Positions 26,561-36,761 are shown, counted from the stretch's first letter. The stretch is 64,000 nucleotides of DNA from Hyphomicrobiales bacterium (GCA_900466475.1 UBMI01000009.1:426480-490479); one strand, 5' to 3'. Made by a program: numbers and translations. The notes: a model not told the origin generated them from the letters alone.

Positions 26561-27763
26561 CTACTCGTGGCGCAATGCCTCGATGGGATTGAGCTGGGCT
26601 GCGCGTCTCGCCGGAAAAAAGCCGAAAATCATGCCGATCGCCGCCGAGAAGACGAAGGCGATGAAGATGATGAGCGGACTGACCACGAAGGGCACATTGA
26701 GGAAGCTGACCGTACCGTAGGCAAGCGTCAGGCCGAGCATGATGCCTGCTATGCCGCCGAAGAGTGACAGGGCGACAGCCTCGACAAGGAATTGTGTCAG
26801 CACCTGGTTTTCAAGCGCGCCGATCGCAAGGCGGATACCGATCTCGCGGGTGCGCTCCGTCACCGATACCAGCATTATGTTCATGATGCCGATGCCGCCG
26901 ACGAGCAAGCTGACGGCGGCGACCGCTCCAAGCAGACCCGTCAGCAGCGTAGTGGTTCCGGTCATGGCTTCGGCGATCTGCGTCATGTCATTGACGTTGA
27001 AATCGTCCTGACGGCCGGGAATGATCTTGCGGCGTTCACGCAGCAGGTTCTCGACATCGGCCTGTACCTTTGAGGTGGAGACGCCGTCTCGCGCCGAGAT
27101 GAGGATCGTCGGCACATTGGAGGTGCCGCTGATGCGGCGCTGGAAGACCTTGACCGGCATGATGACGGCATCATCCTGGTCGTTGCCCATGCCGGACTGG
27201 CCGCGCTTTGCCAGGACGCCGATGACCGGGCAGGAAACCTTGCCGACACGGATCAGCTGGCCGGTCGGATCCGCAGCCCCGAAAAGCTGCTCGCGCACGG
27301 TCTCGCCGATGATGCAGCGCGACTGGCCGCGCTCTTCTGCCGGCGTGAAATTGCGGCCAAGCGCCAGATCCCAGTCCTGTGCGATGAAATAGTCGTTGGT
27401 CGTGCCATAGACCGTGGTTGAATGGTTCTGGCCGCCGAAAATGACGGTTGCCGTGGACTGGTTGGAGGGCGCAACCGCCCGGAGACCCGGAACCTGATCG
27501 CGGATCGCCTCGACATCCTTCAGCGTGAAGCGCCGCGCCTCGGAACTGGCACGGCCGGGTCCGAACTGACCGGGACGCACGAAGAGCATGTTGGTGCCGA
27601 GACGTGACAGCTCGGTCGAAACCTGCGCCGTCGTGCCGTTGCCGATCGTGACGAGCGCGATGACGGCGGCAACGCCGATGACGACACCGAGTACGGTGAG
27701 GAAGGAGCGCAGAAGATTGCGGCTGATCGCGCGCAGAGCGAGCTTCAGCGTTTCAAAGAACAT
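26561..27763 (-). CDS. MacB-type ABC transporter permease
   Basis: A 400-residue membrane protein of the MacB/FtsX permease family. It starts [20 protein letters not shown], has an N-terminal membrane segment (LTVLGVVIGVAAVIALVTIG), a large periplasmic MacB_PCD domain (residues about 50-250) and three C-terminal spans with the FtsX domain (GIGIMNIMLVSVTERTREIG). It ends ARRAAQLNPIEALRHE, a family hallmark. The 11-base overlap with the ATPase gene indicates coupling. In E. coli the ATPase and permease are fused in MacB; here they are separate. Role: mechanotransmission-type export of peptides, macrolides or siderophores together with the adaptor (family knowledge). Confidence 0.88.
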   Translation of the reverse strand: MFFETLKLALRAISRNLLRSFLTVLGVVIGVAAVIALVTIGNGTTAQVSTELSRLGTNMLFVRPGQFGPGRASSEARRFTLKDVEAIRDQVPGLRAVAPSNQSTATVIFGGQNHSTTVYGTTNDYFIAQDWDLALGRNFTPAEERGQSRCIIGETVREQLFGAADPTGQLIRVGKVSCPVIGVLAKRGQSGMGNDQDDAVIMPVKVFQRRISGTSNVPTILISARDGVSTSKVQADVENLLRERRKIIPGRQDDFNVNDMTQIAEAMTGTTTLLTGLLGAVAAVSLLVGGIGIMNIMLVSVTERTREIGIRLAIGALENQVLTQFLVEAVALSLFGGIAGIMLGLTLAYGTVSFLNVPFVVSPLIIFIAFVFSAAIGMIFGFFPARRAAQLNPIEALRHE

Positions 27764-28472
27764 GTTCCGCCCTCCGCTGATGCTCTACTTCGGTTTCCAG
27801 CTTGCCGTCGACGAAACGCAGCAAGCGCCCTGCATAGGCAGCAATATCAGGCTCGTGCGTGACCATGACGATGGTGATGCCCTGTTCGCGGTTCAGCCGC
27901 GTCATCAGGTCCATGATCTCGATGCTGGTCTTGGTATCGAGGTTGCCGGTCGGCTCATCGGCGAGCAGCAAGGCCGGCTCGGTGACGATAGCGCGGGCGA
28001 TTGCCACACGCTGCTGCTGGCCGCCGGAGAGTTCCTGCGTCTTGTGATGTTCCCTGCCCGACAGACCGACGAGGCCGAGCGCCTCCCTCGCCCGCTTGCG
28101 CCGCTCGCCGACCGCCATGCCGCGATAGATCAGCGGCAATTCGACATTCTCGACCGCCGAGGTGCGCGACAGCAGATTGAAACCCTGGAAGACGAAACCC
28201 AGCATATGCCGGCGCAGCAGCGTCAGCTGGCTGCGGTCAAAGCCGCCGGTCGAGATGCCCTGGAAAACATAGTCGCCAGAGGTCGGCACATCGAGACAGC
28301 CGAGTATGTTCATCGCCGTCGACTTGCCGGAACCGGACGGCCCCATGATGGCGACAAATTCATGTGCGCGGATCGAAAGATCCACGTGGTCGAGCGCGCG
28401 GATTGCCGCGGCACCCTCACCGTAAATCTTCGAGACCTGCCTGAATTCCAGAAGCGGCGGGCGTTCCATCAT
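27753..28472 (-). CDS. MacB/LolD-type ABC transporter ATP-binding protein
   Basis: A 239-residue single ABC cassette: Walker [17 protein letters not shown]-loop FVFQGFNLL, signature [16 protein letters not shown] and Walker [17 protein letters not shown], followed by [15 protein letters not shown]. The wording matches MacB/LolD/FtsE cassettes. Either ATG at 28472 or the next codon could be used. It lies 9 bases after the adaptor gene and overlaps the permease by 11 bases. Confidence 0.9.
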   Translation of the reverse strand: MMERPPLLEFRQVSKIYGEGAAAIRALDHVDLSIRAHEFVAIMGPSGSGKSTAMNILGCLDVPTSGDYVFQGISTGGFDRSQLTLLRRHMLGFVFQGFNLLSRTSAVENVELPLIYRGMAVGERRKRAREALGLVGLSGREHHKTQELSGGQQQRVAIARAIVTEPALLLADEPTGNLDTKTSIEIMDLMTRLNREQGITIVMVTHEPDIAAYAGRLLRFVDGKLETEVEHQRRAEHVL

Positions 28473-28481
28473 CGGCTCCCG

Positions 28482-29780
28482 TCAGTTCGTCCGCGTCGCG
28501 GTGTCGGTGATGATCGCATCCTTTTCGGTAAGCTCGCCCGAGGTGACCTGCGTGAACTGGCCATCCGAGGAGCCAACCTGGATCACGACGGCTGCGGGAT
28601 GGCCGTTGCGCAGTACCCAGACCCGGCGCTGCGTGCCGGTCAGTTTGGCATCACCGCCACCACCGCTGCGGAGCGGACGCGGCGGGCGGAACAGGCTGAA
28701 GATACCACGGCCGCCACGGCCTTCTGCCTGCGGCGGAGCGTAACGCAGGGCCGCGTTCGGGACCATCAGCGTGTCCTTTACGGCTTCCACGGTGATATCG
28801 GAGGTCGCCGTCATGCCGGGGCGCAGAAGCAAGTCGGCATTATCGACCGAAAGCACCGCCTTGTAGGTGACGACGTTATTGACCACCTGAGAGGCAAAGC
28901 GGATCTGCTCGATGACGGCCGGGAAGGTGCGGTCGGGATAGGCGTCGACTGTGAACTTTGCCTTCTGGCCGACGGCGATCTGGCCGACATCGGCTTCGTC
29001 GACATCCACCTGCAGCTCCATCTTCTTGAGATCGCCGGCAATGGTGAAAAGCACGGGCGCCGACAGCGAGGCAGCAACGGTCGCACCCGGATCCACCGAG
29101 CGGGTCAGGATCACGCCATCGATCGGGGCGACGATCTTCGCCTTGCCAAGATTGACCTCCGCAAGCTGCAGGTCCGCCTCCGAGGCCAGGACCTCGGCCT
29201 CGTTGATATCCTTGGCGGCGACAGCCGAGTCATATTTATAGGTCGCGTCGTCAAGGCTCTGCTGCGTGGAGACGTTGCTCTTGACGAGGCTCTTCAGGCG
29301 GTCGAGCGAAGTCGCGGCCGATTGCATATCGGCATTCGCCTTGACCACATTTGCCTTTGCCGAGTTGAGCTTGGCGCGCGAGCTCTTGACGTCTGCCTCC
29401 AGCTTGTTCGTATCGAGTTCAGCCAGAATATCGCCTGCCTTCACTGCGCTGTTGTAGTCGACATTGACCTCACGCATCGTGCCCGACAATTCGCTCGATA
29501 TATCGACTTGCTGGGTCGGCTGGACCGAACCTGTAGCAGTGACAAGCACTGTAAGATCGCCTCGCTTGACAGGCTGGGTCGTGTAGCTGATCTCGGAACG
29601 GCTGCGGCCCGTGTAGAAATAGGCTGCAGCGGCTGCGGCGAGGATTAGGAGCACCAGCGCGATCAGGCGTCCGCGCCAGCGCCGGCCCCTGCTCTGCCGG
29701 CCAGCGGCCAGCACGGCAGCAAGATCGGCGTTTGCGCCATTTTTGGAACCGGTCTCTTTACCAGCCTCCAGATTGTCCAT
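28482..29780 (-). CDS. HlyD/MacA-type periplasmic adaptor subunit
   Basis: A 432-residue membrane fusion protein. It has an N-terminal cytoplasmic stretch, one membrane anchor (LIALVLLILAAAAAAYFY, residues about 39-56) and a lipoyl/barrel-sandwich half (VLVTATGSVQPTQQVDISSE). A coiled-coil hairpin covers residues about 110-190 and includes KLEADVKSSRAKLNSAKANV. The second half-motif APIDGVILTRSVDPGATVAA and the beta-barrel follow. It would bridge the MacB-like complex to an outer-membrane TolC-type channel, which is not encoded nearby. A low-complexity GRGGRGIFS / RSGGGGDAK insert precedes the C-terminal domain. The ATG follows GAGGATGAC. Confidence 0.89.
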   Translation of the reverse strand: MDNLEAGKETGSKNGANADLAAVLAAGRQSRGRRWRGRLIALVLLILAAAAAAYFYTGRSRSEISYTTQPVKRGDLTVLVTATGSVQPTQQVDISSELSGTMREVNVDYNSAVKAGDILAELDTNKLEADVKSSRAKLNSAKANVVKANADMQSAATSLDRLKSLVKSNVSTQQSLDDATYKYDSAVAAKDINEAEVLASEADLQLAEVNLGKAKIVAPIDGVILTRSVDPGATVAASLSAPVLFTIAGDLKKMELQVDVDEADVGQIAVGQKAKFTVDAYPDRTFPAVIEQIRFASQVVNNVVTYKAVLSVDNADLLLRPGMTATSDITVEAVKDTLMVPNAALRYAPPQAEGRGGRGIFSLFRPPRPLRSGGGGDAKLTGTQRRVWVLRNGHPAAVVIQVGSSDGQFTQVTSGELTEKDAIITDTATRTN

Positions 29781-30031
29781 GTCATCCTCGAAATATGCTT
29801 CGCCATGCCTGGCCTGTTCGCGCCAGAATAATCACAACGAACATGAACCCAACATTACCGATGCCCTGATGATGGTACGGAAATGCGGCTGAATTTCATG
29901 AAATATTCGTAAGGAAACAGCTGGATAGCGCGGCAAGTGCAAGCTGTTCCGCAGCAAGCCCGCGGGCTCGACGCCAATATTCCGGGTTCCGTCCGGTGCA
30001 GCGATTTCCGCGCCGCTTCAGCTTAATTAGA

Positions 30032-30065
30032 GCGATCCGCGGCACTGAAAAGACCGCGGCATCGC
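30032..30065 (-). terminator. terminator of the ABC/ArgH-like/PfkB operon
   Basis: On the minus strand GCGATGCCGCGG pairs with CCGCGGATCGC (11 bp with a single bulged base), enclosing TCTTTTCAGTG, and is followed by TCTAATTAAG. It starts 7 bases after the kinase stop. Confidence 0.65.
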
Positions 30066-30072
30066 CCAGAGC

Positions 30073-30969
30073 CTAGCGTGAGGGAAGGATCGCAGCGCCG
30101 CCCGCAGCCTGAACCGCCAGGCTGCCCATGGCAATGCCTTCGCGCAGGCAGATATCGGCACTCGCGCCGCCAAGCCAGGCATGGATGAGCCCGGCATTGA
30201 AGGCATCCCCTGCTCCCGTCGTATCCACGACCTTGACGGTGGGAGCATTCTGATGGAGCCGGACGCTGGCGGCCGCGAAATAAGCACCGCCGGCGCCTGC
30301 TTTCAGCGCGACGGCCGGGAAGCGCTCGGCGAGCCTGTCGAGTGCTTCTGTCGGATCGGAACGTCCGGTAATCGCTATGGCTTCCTCGACATTGGGAAGG
30401 AAGAGATCAATGCCTTCGCAGCGATCGAGGAAATCCTGCTGGTAGATCAGGGCCTCATCCCAGCTCGGGTCGAGCGATACCGTAAGCCCGTTTTCCCTGG
30501 CTTTCGCAATCAAGTGGGGGATTTCCGCAAGGGTTGCGAATTCGGCGATGTGCAGGTGACGCGCCTCGCTCCAGGCAAGCGCCTCTTTGAGCGTTGCAGG
30601 TTCAGCGCTGCCAGCGCGGCGCGACAGAAAGGCGCGTTCCTCGCCATTGTTGATGGCGACGGTAACCTGCGGACCAGCGTCGACCGCCCGGTCGAGAAAG
30701 CGCAGATCGACCCCACTTGCCTGCAGTTCGCCCGCCAGACCGTTGGAAAGTCCGTCCGTTCCGAGGCGGGAGAGCAAGGCGGTCTTGCGGCCGATATGGG
30801 CGGAATAAGCGGCCATGATGAAAGCGCCGCCGCCTGCGGCAATGCGCAGGTCATCAGCAAAGAGCTCGCGCCCGAGAACGGGCATAGTCTCCAGACCTGT
30901 GAAAATCAGGTCGCAGTAGGTCCGGCCAATGCTGAGCACCGCCGATCGGATGTCACTGTCAGATGTCAT
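30073..30969 (-). CDS. PfkB-family carbohydrate kinase
   Basis: A 298-residue cytosolic sugar kinase of the ribokinase/PfkB family. The N-terminal lid and substrate region includes [25 protein letters not shown] (short form: [12 protein letters not shown]). The C-terminal ATP/anion-hole signature is [20 protein letters not shown] with the catalytic Asp. It overlaps the upstream ATPase by 4 bases (ATGA) and is the last gene of the importer operon, so it most likely phosphorylates the imported sugar or the sugar released from it by the lyase and deacetylase of this locus. The family covers ribose, fructose, KDG and nucleoside kinases; substrate not determinable. Confidence 0.88.
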   Translation of the reverse strand: MTSDSDIRSAVLSIGRTYCDLIFTGLETMPVLGRELFADDLRIAAGGGAFIMAAYSAHIGRKTALLSRLGTDGLSNGLAGELQASGVDLRFLDRAVDAGPQVTVAINNGEERAFLSRRAGSAEPATLKEALAWSEARHLHIAEFATLAEIPHLIAKARENGLTVSLDPSWDEALIYQQDFLDRCEGIDLFLPNVEEAIAITGRSDPTEALDRLAERFPAVALKAGAGGAYFAAASVRLHQNAPTVKVVDTTGAGDAFNAGLIHAWLGGASADICLREGIAMGSLAVQAAGGAAILPSR

Positions 30970-31997
30970 TGGCGCCCGAGGGCCTTTTCCGTTTTTGCAT
31001 CGAAAACATAGAGAGCACCTGACGTTGCATGGGCAGTCACCGCGCTTCCGACGGCCGGTATCACCTTACCGGGGGCCGTAGCAATCACCGATGTTCCGGC
31101 GACATCGAAATGCACCAGCGTTTCGGCGCCGAGCGGCTCGACGGCCGTCACCGTGCCCGAGAGCGACAGAACGCCGGCTTCCTCGCCAATGACAAGATCA
31201 TGCGGGCGTACGCCGATCAGATGGGGACCGCCCTGCCCGATGCGCAGACCATCGGCTGCCGCCGTGCCCGGAAGCAGGTTCATCGACGGGCTGCCGATGA
31301 AGCGTGCGGTAAAGACATCGGCGGGGTTCTCGTAGATATCCATCGGCGTTCCCGCCTGCAGGATGTGGCCGTCCTTCATGACAACGATGCGGTCAGCCAT
31401 GGTCATGGCCTCCACCTGATCGTGCGTGACATAGACGATTGTCGTGCCGAGCCGCTGGTGCAGGCGCTTGATCTCGATGCGCATCTGGGTGCGAAGCTGG
31501 GCGTCGAGATTCGACAGCGGCTCATCGAAGAGAAAGGCTGAGGGATTGCGGACCATGGCGCGGCCGATCGCGACGCGCTGGCGCTGGCCGCCTGACAGTG
31601 CTGCGGGGCGGCGAGCGAGATAATCGGTCAGGCCGAGGATCTGCGCCGTCTCGTCGATGCGCTTGTCTTTTTCCACCTGCGACAGCTTCGAGGTGTAAAG
31701 GCCGAAACCAATATTCTGGCGTACGCTCATATGCGGATAGATGGCGTAGTTCTGAAACACCATGGCGATATTGCGCTGTTTCGGCTCGCGTTCGTTGACC
31801 ACCTCGCCGCCGATTTTCAGCGTGCCGCCGGATATGTCTTCCAGACCGGCGATCATGCGCAGCGTCGTGGATTTTCCGCAGCCGGACGGGCCGACGAAGA
31901 CGACGAACTCGCCGTCGGCGATCGCAAGATCGATGCCGTGGACGACATCCAGCTTGCCGTAGCGTTTGACGAGCCCCTGCAGTTCGATATTTGCCAT
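30966..31997 (-). CDS. sugar ABC transporter ATP-binding protein (UgpC/MsmK-like)
   Basis: A 343-residue ATPase of the CUT1 family. It has Walker [10 protein letters not shown] (residues 36-44), signature [15 protein letters not shown], Walker [16 protein letters not shown], the switch histidine in [15 protein letters not shown], and a C-terminal MalK-like TOBE regulatory domain (about residues 235-343). The ATG overlaps the lyase stop by one base (TGATG) and its stop overlaps the kinase start by 4, so the three genes are translated together. It energises the two permeases at 33.5-35.3 kb. Confidence 0.92.
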   Translation of the reverse strand: MANIELQGLVKRYGKLDVVHGIDLAIADGEFVVFVGPSGCGKSTTLRMIAGLEDISGGTLKIGGEVVNEREPKQRNIAMVFQNYAIYPHMSVRQNIGFGLYTSKLSQVEKDKRIDETAQILGLTDYLARRPAALSGGQRQRVAIGRAMVRNPSAFLFDEPLSNLDAQLRTQMRIEIKRLHQRLGTTIVYVTHDQVEAMTMADRIVVMKDGHILQAGTPMDIYENPADVFTARFIGSPSMNLLPGTAAADGLRIGQGGPHLIGVRPHDLVIGEEAGVLSLSGTVTAVEPLGAETLVHFDVAGTSVIATAPGKVIPAVGSAVTAHATSGALYVFDAKTEKALGRQ

Positions 31998-33511
31998 CAG
32001 GCGGCCCCCATCAATGCCGTGAATCTGGTTTGAAGTTCCTCGGCAGCGGCGGCTTCGCGCGCTGCGTTTTCCTGCGCATCTGCGGCGAATGCGGCAGCCT
32101 TTTCCTGGTAGGCTGCAAGCGCATCCGCCATCGGTGCCGGCGCGGGACCGCCGAAGCGCGCGCGGACGGCAACGAAATGTTCCGGCGAGACGATCTCGGC
32201 AAATTGTGCCTTGTCGATGCCGGGTTTGCGGCCGGCCAATTCCTCGAAAGCTACGAGGAAAGGCCCATAGCCATCGTCTGAAAGACCGCCGCCCTTGGCG
32301 ACGACGGCGCGGGCGACCGTTGCGGCAATCTCATGCGCCTGCCGGAAGGACAATCCTTCGAGGCGGACCAGCGAATCCGCGAGTTCGGTGATGGTGATGC
32401 AGGAGCGGCGGATATTGTTCGCCACGCGCTCAGGATCGATGCTGATCTGCGCGACGAAGGCTGCCAGCAGGTCGAGCACGCGTCCGGCGGAATGGAAGGC
32501 CTCGTAGCCCATGCCCTGCGTTTCGCCTTCGCTGTCGTTCATGTCGGTGAAGGGCGTATTGTGCATGACGTCGAGCACGGTGCGGGCGCGACCAAAGGTC
32601 TGGCTTGCAAGATGGCGCATATGCTCGATCGGCACCGGATTGCGTTTCTGCGGCATGATCGAGGAGATCTGCACCAGCGCATTGGGAACATAGATCTGGC
32701 CCACTTCGAAGCTCGTCCAGAACTGGAAATCCTGGATCAGGCGGCCGAGATGCAGAAACATCAACTCGATCGCACTGTAGGTCGAGGTTGTGTAGTCGAC
32801 CGCGGCGATGCAGCTGTAGGAATTGCGGAGCGGCGCGGCAAAGCCCAGCAGTTCGGCGACGCGGGCGCGATCGATCGGGAAGCCTGACGTGGTGATCGCT
32901 GCAGCACCCATGGGGCTCAGGTTGACGATCTCGCGCGCCTCGGCAAAGCGCTCGATATCGCGGATCAGCACTTCGATCGCCGCCGAAAGATAATGGCCGA
33001 AGGTTGTCGGCTGGGCCGGCTGCCCGTGCGTATAGGCAACGATCAACGTCTCCTTTTCCCAGTCGGCTGCCGCAATCATGGCATCGAGGAGCGTACGCGC
33101 CTTGACCATCAGAGCGTCGATGCGCTCCTTCAGGCCGAGCTTGAACAGCGTGTGGTCAATGTCGTTGCGCGAGCGCGCAGTGTGCAGGCGACCGGCGATA
33201 TCGACGCCGATGCGGGCCTTCAACTCCTTCTCGATGAGGAAGAAGAAGTCTTCGACCTCGCCGGTATAGACGAGCTTTTGCGGGTTGATGTCGCGATCGA
33301 TCGCTTCGAGTGCGGCGGCGATCTTGCCGGCCTGTTCGCGGTCGAGAATGCCGGTTTCAACCAGCATGACGAGATGGGCACGGTCGATGCGGCGGAAACC
33401 GTCGACATGATGCGTCTTGGCGCCATCGAAGAGCGGCTTCAGCACCGTTTCCTTGTAGACAGGGTCAGGAAAGACGCTCTTGTCGGCAAGGCGTGGATTG
33501 GTTTCGGTCAT
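31997..33511 (-). CDS. argininosuccinate lyase paralogue embedded in a sugar-import operon
   Basis: A 504-residue member of the fumarase/aspartase superfamily closest to ArgH. It keeps the ArgH-type segments HTARSRND (around residue 110) and the catalytic-serine loop [10 protein letters not shown]. However, the usual HTxRSRNDQ continues here as [10 protein letters not shown], and the segment normally reading GSGALAG is [10 protein letters not shown]. It is also longer than ArgH (about 460 residues), with an Ala/Glu-rich C-terminus. Superfamily members eliminate fumarate from N-succinyl-type substrates. Its place between permease and ATPase genes, with 1-3 base spacing, argues for a catabolic role on an imported conjugate rather than arginine synthesis. 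The exact reaction is unknown; true ArgH activity is not excluded. Confidence 0.8.
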   Translation of the reverse strand: MTETNPRLADKSVFPDPVYKETVLKPLFDGAKTHHVDGFRRIDRAHLVMLVETGILDREQAGKIAAALEAIDRDINPQKLVYTGEVEDFFFLIEKELKARIGVDIAGRLHTARSRNDIDHTLFKLGLKERIDALMVKARTLLDAMIAAADWEKETLIVAYTHGQPAQPTTFGHYLSAAIEVLIRDIERFAEAREIVNLSPMGAAAITTSGFPIDRARVAELLGFAAPLRNSYSCIAAVDYTTSTYSAIELMFLHLGRLIQDFQFWTSFEVGQIYVPNALVQISSIMPQKRNPVPIEHMRHLASQTFGRARTVLDVMHNTPFTDMNDSEGETQGMGYEAFHSAGRVLDLLAAFVAQISIDPERVANNIRRSCITITELADSLVRLEGLSFRQAHEIAATVARAVVAKGGGLSDDGYGPFLVAFEELAGRKPGIDKAQFAEIVSPEHFVAVRARFGGPAPAPMADALAAYQEKAAAFAADAQENAAREAAAAEELQTRFTALMGAA

Positions 33512-33514
33512 GTC

Positions 33515-34372
33515 TTATCCCTTCAGACCGGCCAGCATGACGCCGCGCACGATGTAGCGCTGCAGCACCAGGAAGACGAGCAGCGTCGGCAATGTCGCGA
33601 GTGCCGCACCGGTCATGATCATTTCCCATTGGATGGATTGCTCGACGGCAAAGCTCGAGAGGCCAACCGGCAGCGTATAGAGTTCGCGGCTGGTGGTGAC
33701 GATCAGCGGCCAGAAGAAGGCCGTCCAGTTGCCGAGGAAGGTGAAGATGGCGAGCGCTGACAGCGCCGGTGTGACCAGCGGCATCGCCACCTTCCACCAG
33801 ATCTGGAATTCGTTCAGGCCATCGATGCGGGCAGCCTCGAGGAAATCGTTCGGGACCGTCTCGAAGAACTGCTTCATCAGGAAGGTGCCGAAAGCGGTCA
33901 TCATGCCCGGGAACATGATGCCCCAGTAGCTGTCGAGCCAGCCGAGCTGCGCCGACATCAGATACCAGGGGATGACAAGCATTTCCGTGGGAATCATCAG
34001 GGTCGAGAGGATCGCGAGGAAGATCAGGTAGCGGCCGCGGAATTCGAACTTGGCGAGCGTATAGCCGACAAGGCTGTCGAAGAAGACGTTCGAGAGCGTC
34101 ACCGTGCAGGCGACGATCGTCGAATTCAGGAACCAGCGCATGAAGCGGCCGTCAGAGAGGACGGTGATGTAGTTCTGCAGCGTCGGCTCGGCAGGGATGA
34201 GGCGCAGGTCGTAGACTTGGCCTGCCGTCTTCAGCGAGGTCGAAAACATGAAGAGCAGCGGCGAGACCATGATGAGGCCGCCGATGAAAAGCAGCGTCCA
34301 CGTGATAATGGCGCCCGGGCGGATATTGGCTTTCGGCAAGGGTGCCGCGGTGTTCGTGGTCACGGCACTCAT
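33515..34372 (-). CDS. sugar ABC transporter permease (MalG/UgpE-like)
   Basis: A 285-residue CUT1 permease with six hydrophobic segments. I start at the ATG at 34372 (MSAVTTNTAAPLPKANIRPG), whose ATGA overlaps the stop of the preceding permease. The frame is open further upstream but there is antisense-like, Arg/Asp-rich sequence with no similarity to the family. The EAA loop, EAARIDGLNEFQIWWKVAMP, is typical and contacts the ATPase. The C-terminus (RYIVRGVMLAGLKG) is a MalG/UgpE hallmark. Confidence 0.91.
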   Translation of the reverse strand: MSAVTTNTAAPLPKANIRPGAIITWTLLFIGGLIMVSPLLFMFSTSLKTAGQVYDLRLIPAEPTLQNYITVLSDGRFMRWFLNSTIVACTVTLSNVFFDSLVGYTLAKFEFRGRYLIFLAILSTLMIPTEMLVIPWYLMSAQLGWLDSYWGIMFPGMMTAFGTFLMKQFFETVPNDFLEAARIDGLNEFQIWWKVAMPLVTPALSALAIFTFLGNWTAFFWPLIVTTSRELYTLPVGLSSFAVEQSIQWEMIMTGAALATLPTLLVFLVLQRYIVRGVMLAGLKG

Positions 34373-35316
34373 TTGCGTTCCCTCAGTATCCAGAGCTGCA
34401 GCAGGGAGACGCAGAGCAGGATTGCGAAGAGCACGACGGTCTGCGCAGCTGCATAACCCATGTTGTAGGATGAAAAGGCCGTCTGATAGATCATGAGAAC
34501 CAGTGGCTTGGTCGATCCGAGCGGGCCACCGGGATCGTTGGTCGTCATGTTGTAGACCTGGTCGAAGATGCGCAGGAAGCCGATCGAAGAAAAGACGACG
34601 AGGAAGACGGTCGTCGGCTTCAGGAGCGGCAGCGTGATCTTCCAGAGGATCGGCCATTCGCCGAGACCGTCGATCTTCGCGGCCTCATAGAATGTGTTCG
34701 GGATGGCGCGAAGGCCGGCCATGAAGATGATGATCTGGAAGCCGAGGCCGGCCCAAATGGAGGTCACCATGATCGACGGCAGCGCCTGATCTACGGAGCG
34801 GATGAACTGCTGCTGCGGCAGGCCGATCATGCCGAGCACGTCGTTGATGACTCCGATCGGGGCCGGCTGATAGAACCAGCGCCAGACCCAGGCCATGGCG
34901 GCCGCCGTCGTCAGGAACGGCAGGAAATAGAGTGCGCGGATCAGGCCGTGCAGGAAACGCACGCGATCCAGAAAGAAGGCCACGACGAAAGAGATAATCA
35001 GGCTCAGCGGCGTGCCGATGATGAGATAGGTGAAAGTATTGCGGAAAACCTTCCAGAACTGCGGGTCGTTATAGAGCTTCACATAATTGGCGACGCCGAT
35101 GAATTTCGGCGGTTTCATCAGATTCCAATTGGTGAACGACAGGTAGAAGGCCTGCAGCGTCGGATAAAAGCGGATCACGCAGTAAAACAGGATCGGCAGG
35201 GCCAGGAATGTCCAGACCCAGACAAGGCGTTTCTGGCGCATCGTCAGCCGATCCCAGAACGATCCGGCGGGACGGCTGATAGCCGCCCCTTCCGTATTCG
35301 CGGGTGCGGAGCTCAT
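34369..35316 (-). CDS. sugar ABC transporter permease (MalF/UgpA-like)
   Basis: A 315-residue CUT1 permease, starting MSSAPANTEGAAISRP, with six membrane segments after a soluble N-terminal tail. The EAA loop reads YEAAKIDGLGEWPILWKITLP, split here as EAAKIDGLGEWPILWKI. The segment NMTTNDPGGPLGSTK before the last span is characteristic of UgpA-like subunits. It lies 9 bases after the binding-protein gene and overlaps the next permease by 4 bases. It forms the heterodimeric channel with that protein. Confidence 0.91.
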   Translation of the reverse strand: MSSAPANTEGAAISRPAGSFWDRLTMRQKRLVWVWTFLALPILFYCVIRFYPTLQAFYLSFTNWNLMKPPKFIGVANYVKLYNDPQFWKVFRNTFTYLIIGTPLSLIISFVVAFFLDRVRFLHGLIRALYFLPFLTTAAAMAWVWRWFYQPAPIGVINDVLGMIGLPQQQFIRSVDQALPSIMVTSIWAGLGFQIIIFMAGLRAIPNTFYEAAKIDGLGEWPILWKITLPLLKPTTVFLVVFSSIGFLRIFDQVYNMTTNDPGGPLGSTKPLVLMIYQTAFSSYNMGYAAAQTVVLFAILLCVSLLQLWILRERK

Positions 35317-35325
35317 GGCCGTCCC

Positions 35326-36582
35326 TTATTTGCTCTTTGCGTTGTCGATGATTTCCTGCTCGGCGGTTGCGGCCTGAGCAAGGGAATCCTCGGGCGACTG
35401 GCCCTCAAGCAGAACGCGGTTGACCATATCGATGGCGTTCTGGCGCTGACCGGCTTCATCCACGAAGAGCGAAGTGTGCGAATAAGCGAGTGCCTTCAGG
35501 AACGGCGCATAGATCGGGTTCTTGAGGTTTTCGTCAGTCAGAGCAGCCTCGCGACGAGCCGGCAGTTCGCCAACCGTGCCGAGCCAGATCTTCATGGCTT
35601 CCGGCGAGGTGACGTAAGCGAGGAACTTCTTGGAGGCTTCAAGCTTTTCGCCGGAGACCTTGGCGCCGATGCCGTTGGCGAAATAGCTCGCATAGTTGGA
35701 GCGCAGGCCGTCAGCGTTGGCGGGAAGCTCGGTGACGCCCCATTCGAAATCCTTGATGCTGCCGAAGGAGCCGAGGCGGAAGGTGCCGTCGATCGTCATC
35801 GCCGCCTTGCCGCCGCGGAAGGCTGCCTGGCCCTCATCCATGAAGCCGGTCTGACCGACCTTCTTTTCAGTCTGCAGGCTGGTGTAGAATTTCAGCGCCT
35901 TGATGCCGGCATCGCTGTTGTAGGTCACCTTGGAATAGTCAGCAGTATAGGGCTCGCCGCCAAACTGGCGGATCAGTACCTCACGCCACCACTGGTGATC
36001 CTGGCCGCCCATATCGAGCGTCGTGCCTTCGACGGCAATGTTGCCGGCGGCGTCGCGCTTGACGGTCTTTTCGGCGGCGGCCACGAATTCATCGACCGTC
36101 TGCGGCGGCTTGTTCGGGTCTAGGCCTGCTTCCTGGAAGAGCTTCTTGTTGTAGAAGAGCGCCAGCGAGCGTACGGCGGTCGGCAGGCCGTAATAATCGT
36201 CGCCACGCTTCATCGCCGTCACGATCGGGAAGAAATCCTTCTCGATCTGGTCATGCGGGAAAGCGTCTGTCGGCAGCGGCTGCAGCAGGCCGCCGGCGAT
36301 GAACTGGTCGAGCCAGCCATAGAAGAGCTGCATCACGTCAGGGCCGTTACCGGCGAGATTGGCGGCAACGACGCGTGTCTGGTAATCGGCATAGGGGAAG
36401 GTCGTCTGCTTGACGGTGATGTCGGGATTGGCCTTTTCGAAATTGGCGATCAGCTGGTCCATCGCCTTGACGCGCGTATCATAGACATACTGCCAATATT
36501 CGATTTCGACCGCCTGGGCGCTGTTGACCGCAACCATGCTGATGCCGGCAAACAGGCCAGCCAATAAGATTCCGCGACGCAT
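35326..36582 (-). CDS. sugar ABC transporter substrate-binding protein, family 1 (UgpB-like)
   Basis: A 418-residue periplasmic binding protein with a clear signal peptide (MRRGILLAGLFAGISMVAVN, cleavage near SAQA-VE, about residue 24). The family-1 core is evident: VKAMDQLIANFEKANPDITV, then DVMQLFYGWLDQFIAGG, YGLPTAVRSLALFYNKKLF and later GKAAMTIDGTFRL. GGAGG lies 13 bases before the ATG. It is the first gene of a six-gene operon (SBP, two permeases, lyase, ATPase, kinase) and is divergent from a ROK regulator across an AT-rich dyad. UgpB-like proteins bind sugars, polyols or glycerophosphodiesters; the ligand here is unknown. Confidence 0.92.
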   Translation of the reverse strand: MRRGILLAGLFAGISMVAVNSAQAVEIEYWQYVYDTRVKAMDQLIANFEKANPDITVKQTTFPYADYQTRVVAANLAGNGPDVMQLFYGWLDQFIAGGLLQPLPTDAFPHDQIEKDFFPIVTAMKRGDDYYGLPTAVRSLALFYNKKLFQEAGLDPNKPPQTVDEFVAAAEKTVKRDAAGNIAVEGTTLDMGGQDHQWWREVLIRQFGGEPYTADYSKVTYNSDAGIKALKFYTSLQTEKKVGQTGFMDEGQAAFRGGKAAMTIDGTFRLGSFGSIKDFEWGVTELPANADGLRSNYASYFANGIGAKVSGEKLEASKKFLAYVTSPEAMKIWLGTVGELPARREAALTDENLKNPIYAPFLKALAYSHTSLFVDEAGQRQNAIDMVNRVLLEGQSPEDSLAQAATAEQEIIDNAKSK

Positions 36583-36761
36583 AATCTATTCCTCCATTGC
36601 CCGAGCCGGCATCCTTCCGCTCGCGCTCATCTGGTTCCCCAGGGCATCCCGCACATCGGCAGCGCCCCGATTTGATTGGCTCGGAAAGATGGAACTGAGG
36701 CTCCTCTTCCTCGGCATCGCACTGCGACCGTTTCAGGCTGGTTCGGATGGGAGGCTTTGTC

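Noticed and set aside
27588..29648. 686-codon open frame opposite the MacAB-like genes
   Set aside because: Antisense shadow crossing three real genes.
31997..33511. Simple annotation as the arginine-biosynthetic ArgH
   Set aside because: Operon context and altered active-site loops argue for a different role, so I label it a paralogue and leave the symbol empty.
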